Below, piece after piece: positions 4,436 through 6,394 of a stretch of 6,394 nucleotides of DNA. The notes beneath the pieces were generated by a model. That model saw only the letters and a program-made list of their open reading frames with translations, did no database searches and had not been told where the DNA came from. The DNA lies in NCBI GenBank assembly GCA_036732565.1, contig DAINCF010000423.1, positions 1 through 6,394 on the forward strand, in the 5' to 3' direction. Numbering within the stretch: position 1 is the first letter of the stretch; each line of letters starts with the position of its first letter. The DNA comes from JAIVJN01 sp036732565. Lineage in GTDB: Bacteria; Acidobacteriota; Vicinamibacteria; Vicinamibacterales; UBA2999. Position numbers and translations under genes: made by a program.

Positions 4436-5530
4436 TTACTCGGGCCCGCTGGTGAGCCGGCGGAACTCGGGATCGGCGAAGACGGTTTCGAAGTTCCGGT
4501 TCTTGGGCAGCTGACGTTTATGGGCCGGGTTCAGCTCGATCGCGCGCTTGAGCGCGTCCATCGCCGCGGGCTTGCGTCCCGCGCGGAGATGGATCGACGC
4601 GAGGCCGACCCAGGCGTTGTCATTCTCCGGCGAAAGATCGCAGGCCTTCTGCGCTGCCTCGGTCGCCCCCGGCGTATCGCCGGCCGTCATCTTGCGATTC
4701 GCCTCGGTCAGCAACTGTCCCGAGCGCACCATGTTCAGCAGGCGTCGAAGCTCGACGAGCGGTGTCTTGTGATCGTCGATGCGCAGATCGACCACGCGAT
4801 CGCTGAACCCTCCCGACCCGGCCAAAGGCTTGACCACGATCAGCGCGCCCGATTGCATGCCGCGTGCGTCGCCGCCCGCTGCCTGCGCGGCGTCGAGCGC
4901 GGCGAGCAGTCGCTCCGCGAGTGGACCCGTCGAGCCCTCGAACGAACGCGCCATGGCGTCGACGACCTCCGCGCTCACCAGAATGTTGCCTTGTGCGCAA
5001 AAGTTCGGGCCGCAGCGATGCCCCTTCCAGTCGTTCGCGCCGCTACCGGTCCACGAGGCGGTTCGACCTTGCGCGTCGAGAATGGACACCTGTCGGCTGT
5101 CGCGGCCTTCGTCGCTCCGCACCATCATGTCGAGCGCTTGCTGTGGCGTCATGCCGGCGCCGAGCAGTTCGAGACCGACGGCGCCGTACATCGGGTTGGC
5201 GGAGGCTTGATGCGCAATCACCGCGACGCCGCCTTTGATCGTGACGGCGCGATTGCCGGCGGCAAAGGCTTTTGACTGGACGCCCTCGCCGAGCTCGCCG
5301 GTGCTCGGATCCCGGGCGATGATCGAGAACGTCCCCATCGCGTTGGGATCCCACTCTTGCGCGCTCGCCAGCGTCGTCGACATCGACGCGCACATCGTCA
5401 GAAGTACTAGTGGAGCGTATCGACGAAAAGTGAAGTCGCGAACACCGTTGCTCGGCATAGTTGTCTGGCCCGTTCCTACGGAACGGGCCCCATGGAAATC
5501 AACCGTACATCCCACTAGGATGACTTTCAT
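4436..5530 (-). CDS. Secreted DUF1028 Ntn-hydrolase-like protein with C-terminal TPRs
   Basis: This is a 364-residue protein from ATG 5530. The DUF1028 domain (about 67-265) is clear: TFSIIARDPSTGELG (67-81), the VAVIAHQASANPMYG stretch (102-116), RQVSILDAQGR (146-156), CAQGNILV (178-185), LAERLLAAL (204-212), GGDARGMQSGAL (219-230) and VDLRIDDH (247-254). DUF1028 proteins have an Ntn-hydrolase-like fold; their substrates are unknown. Residues about 271-336 form two TPR-like helical pairs (GATEAAQKACDLSPENDNAWVGLASIHLRAGRK...), suggesting protein binding. A signal peptide with RR at 36-37 and hydrophobic core APLVLLTMCASM ends near ASA-Q (57/58), so it is exported. The start is uncertain: ATG 5530 has GGAGG four bases upstream, but residues 5-41 lie within repeat copy B; ATG 5458 (340 residues) gives a more usual signal peptide but a weaker ribosome site. 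It follows the kinase gene by 30 nt. Confidence 0.9.
   Translation of the reverse strand: MKVILVGCTVDFHGARSVGTGQTTMPSNGVRDFTFRRYAPLVLLTMCASMSTTLASAQEWDPNAMGTFSIIARDPSTGELGEGVQSKAFAAGNRAVTIKGGVAVIAHQASANPMYGAVGLELLGAGMTPQQALDMMVRSDEGRDSRQVSILDAQGRTASWTGSGANDWKGHRCGPNFCAQGNILVSAEVVDAMARSFEGSTGPLAERLLAALDAAQAAGGDARGMQSGALIVVKPLAGSGGFSDRVVDLRIDDHKTPLVELRRLLNMVRSGQLLTEANRKMTAGDTPGATEAAQKACDLSPENDNAWVGLASIHLRAGRKPAAMDALKRAIELNPAHKRQLPKNRNFETVFADPEFRRLTSGPE
5407..5518 (-). mobile_element. MITE-like repeat element, copy B
   Basis: This 112-bp copy is inverted relative to copy A (2051-2161). Read on the minus strand it starts with CTAGTGGG (5511-5518), then has CCGTTCCGTAGGAACGG (5470-5486) and ends with GATACGCTCCACTAG (5407-5421). 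Its palindrome is stronger than in copy A: GGCCCGTTCC (5467-5476) pairs perfectly over 10 bp with GGAACGGGCC (5480-5489) around a 3-nt loop. The element covers codons 5-41 of the DUF1028 frame as counted from ATG 5530, including the arginine-rich part of the signal peptide (the last block encodes R-Y-A-P-L). If translation starts at ATG 5458, the palindrome lies in the untranslated leader, directly upstream of the start codon. Confidence 0.65.
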
Positions 5531-5534
5531 CGGG

Positions 5535-5539
5535 CCTCC
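5535..5539 (-). promoter_or_regulatory. Shine-Dalgarno GGAGG before ATG 5530
   Basis: The minus strand reads GGAGG, then CCCG, then ATG 5530. The four-base spacing is short but workable. It lies in the 30-nt gap after the kinase stop codon and is the main argument for starting the DUF1028 protein upstream of repeat copy B. The competing start ATG 5458 has only AGGAACGG within the palindrome. Confidence 0.5.
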
Positions 5540-5560
5540 GGCAGTGAGCCGACCCAGATT

Positions 5561-6394
5561 CTACTCGCGTGTGGGCGCGGGATCGAACGATCGACTGGAG
5601 ATCGGCAGCGTCTCGAGCGCGGAGAGCAGATCGGCCGCGGTGAGGAACCGACGGCTGGGCTCGGGATGGAGTGCGCGCTCGAAGAAAGCGGTCAGAGGCG
5701 GAGCGGGCAACCGGGCGCTAACGTGCGTTGCCGTGTGTGCATGCGCGTGACGAGCCCCTGCGAACGGGTTCACGCCGGTGATGGCCTCGAGCAAGACGAC
5801 GGCGAGCGCCCAGATGTCGAAGGCCTCGGATGGAGGCATGCCATCGAAGGCCTCCGGCGGCAGATACGCCGGCGTTCCCGCGCGCACCACGTCGCGAGAG
5901 GGTGCGCCATTGCGCGGTGAGACCAACGCCGGCTCTGCGAGCGAGGCGAGGCCGAAGTCGAGGAGCTTGGGTGCGTTGGTCGCGGCGAAGCCGATGTTGC
6001 TGGGCTTCAGATCGCGATGCAACACGCCGTGTGCGTGCATGAAGACGAGCGCGCGCGCGAGTGGCACGCCAATCGAGATCGCGTCCGTTGTCGACAGTGC
6101 CCGATGCCGAAGCGCTTGCGCGAGGGTGCCGTTGGGCAGATACTCGACGATCAGCACGGGTGTCCGGCGCCAGAAGTCCAAGCCGTAGATCACCGCCAGC
6201 GACGGATGATTGAGGGCGGCCATGGCGCGGGCCTCGTCGCCCAGCCGAGCAATGCTCCCGGGCTTCAGCTGCGGCAGCGTTTTGAGCGCGACCTCGCGCC
6301 CGAGCGCCGTGTCGCGAGCCAAGTACACCACTCCCATCCCGCCCGCGCCGAGGCGGCGCAGCACGACGAAGGTCTCGCCGACCCGCGCTGGCAG
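5561..6394 (-). CDS. Hanks-type serine/threonine protein kinase (5' end outside window)
   Basis: The 277 visible residues are a nearly complete protein kinase domain that phosphorylates Ser/Thr with ATP. Counting from the window edge, the key parts are: glycine loop GAGGMG (16-21), ATP-binding Lys38 in VALK, helix-C Glu54 (GDEARAMAALNHP), hinge VEYLPNGTL, catalytic loop HRDLKPSN (126-133, catalytic Asp128), DFG (146-148) and PPE in place of APE (179-181), followed by DIWALAVVLLEAITG. All catalytic residues are present, so it should be active. The frame is open to the right edge (LPARVGETFVVLRRLG...), so the true start lies outside; GTG 6364 is merely the last start-like codon in view. The protein stops about 20 residues after the kinase domain, with no transmembrane helix, PASTA, TPR or WD40-like part, unlike many large acidobacterial kinases. 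It is first in the apparent operon with the DUF1028 and DUF5916 genes; its targets are unknown. Confidence 0.93.
   Translation of the reverse strand: MPARVGETFVVLRRLGAGGMGVVYLARDTALGREVALKTLPQLKPGSIARLGDEARAMAALNHPSLAVIYGLDFWRRTPVLIVEYLPNGTLAQALRHRALSTTDAISIGVPLARALVFMHAHGVLHRDLKPSNIGFAATNAPKLLDFGLASLAEPALVSPRNGAPSRDVVRAGTPAYLPPEAFDGMPPSEAFDIWALAVVLLEAITGVNPFAGARHAHAHTATHVSARLPAPPLTAFFERALHPEPSRRFLTAADLLSALETLPISSRSFDPAPTRE

Noticed and set aside
4100..5275. 391-codon plus-strand open frame antisense to the DUF1028 and DUF5916 genes
   Set aside because: It has no recognisable domain, is Arg/Ala-rich, and mirrors two well-supported genes; long antisense frames are expected at this GC content.
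2051..5518. Possible integron attC sites
   Set aside because: Lengths fit the attC range, but the two copies are in opposite orientation, lack clear RYYYAAC/GTTRRRY core pairs, and no integrase or cassette array is seen.
1..6394. CRISPR arrays, tRNA or rRNA genes, defence or toxin-antitoxin systems
   Set aside because: No regularly spaced repeats, no cloverleaf-like segment and no matching protein families were seen on either strand.

Overview
The window is GC-rich bacterial DNA with six protein genes, all on the minus strand, and about 0.8 kb of non-coding DNA. A PEP-CTERM/exosortase substrate, a CBM9-like/DUF5916 outer-membrane barrel protein, a secreted DUF1028 protein with TPRs, and a serine/threonine kinase together would suit Acidobacteriota (for example a Vicinamibacteria-like soil lineage). 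This placement is an inference from family content; no rRNA or other marker is present.

In transcription order (right to left): (1) a Hanks-type Ser/Thr kinase whose 5' end lies beyond the right edge (5561-6394); (2) after 30 nt, a secreted DUF1028 Ntn-hydrolase-like protein with C-terminal TPRs (4436-5530); (3) after 13 nt, a large CBM9-like plus DUF5916 beta-barrel protein (2158-4422). These three are spaced as an operon. (4) After about 157 nt comes a small two-helix membrane protein (1770-2000), and (5) after 27 nt an Sfp-type 4'-phosphopantetheinyl transferase (966-1742). (6) After 333 nt of non-coding DNA comes a PEP-CTERM surface/secreted protein (99-632), which has its own Shine-Dalgarno sequence and is followed by a good intrinsic terminator (55-85) and then a perfect 28-nt REP-like palindrome (13-40).

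The most unusual structure is a pair of related 111/112-bp elements, at 2051-2161 (plus orientation) and 5407-5518 (minus orientation). Three exact blocks (8, 17 and 15 nt) lie in the same order and at nearly identical spacing (32/32 and 64/65 nt between block starts). Both copies begin and end with CTAG, carry short terminal inverted repeats (CTAGTGG) and contain a strong GTTCC/GGAAC palindrome. They look like a small non-autonomous (MITE-like) element. In inverted orientation they bracket the DUF1028 and DUF5916 genes; one copy supplies the stop codon of the DUF5916 gene and the other overlaps the start region and signal peptide of the DUF1028 gene.

No complete novel defence or metabolic system is visible. 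The kinase, DUF1028-TPR and DUF5916 genes are a plausible functional trio (cytoplasmic signalling, an exported Ntn-like protein, an outer-membrane barrel), but their joint role is unknown.
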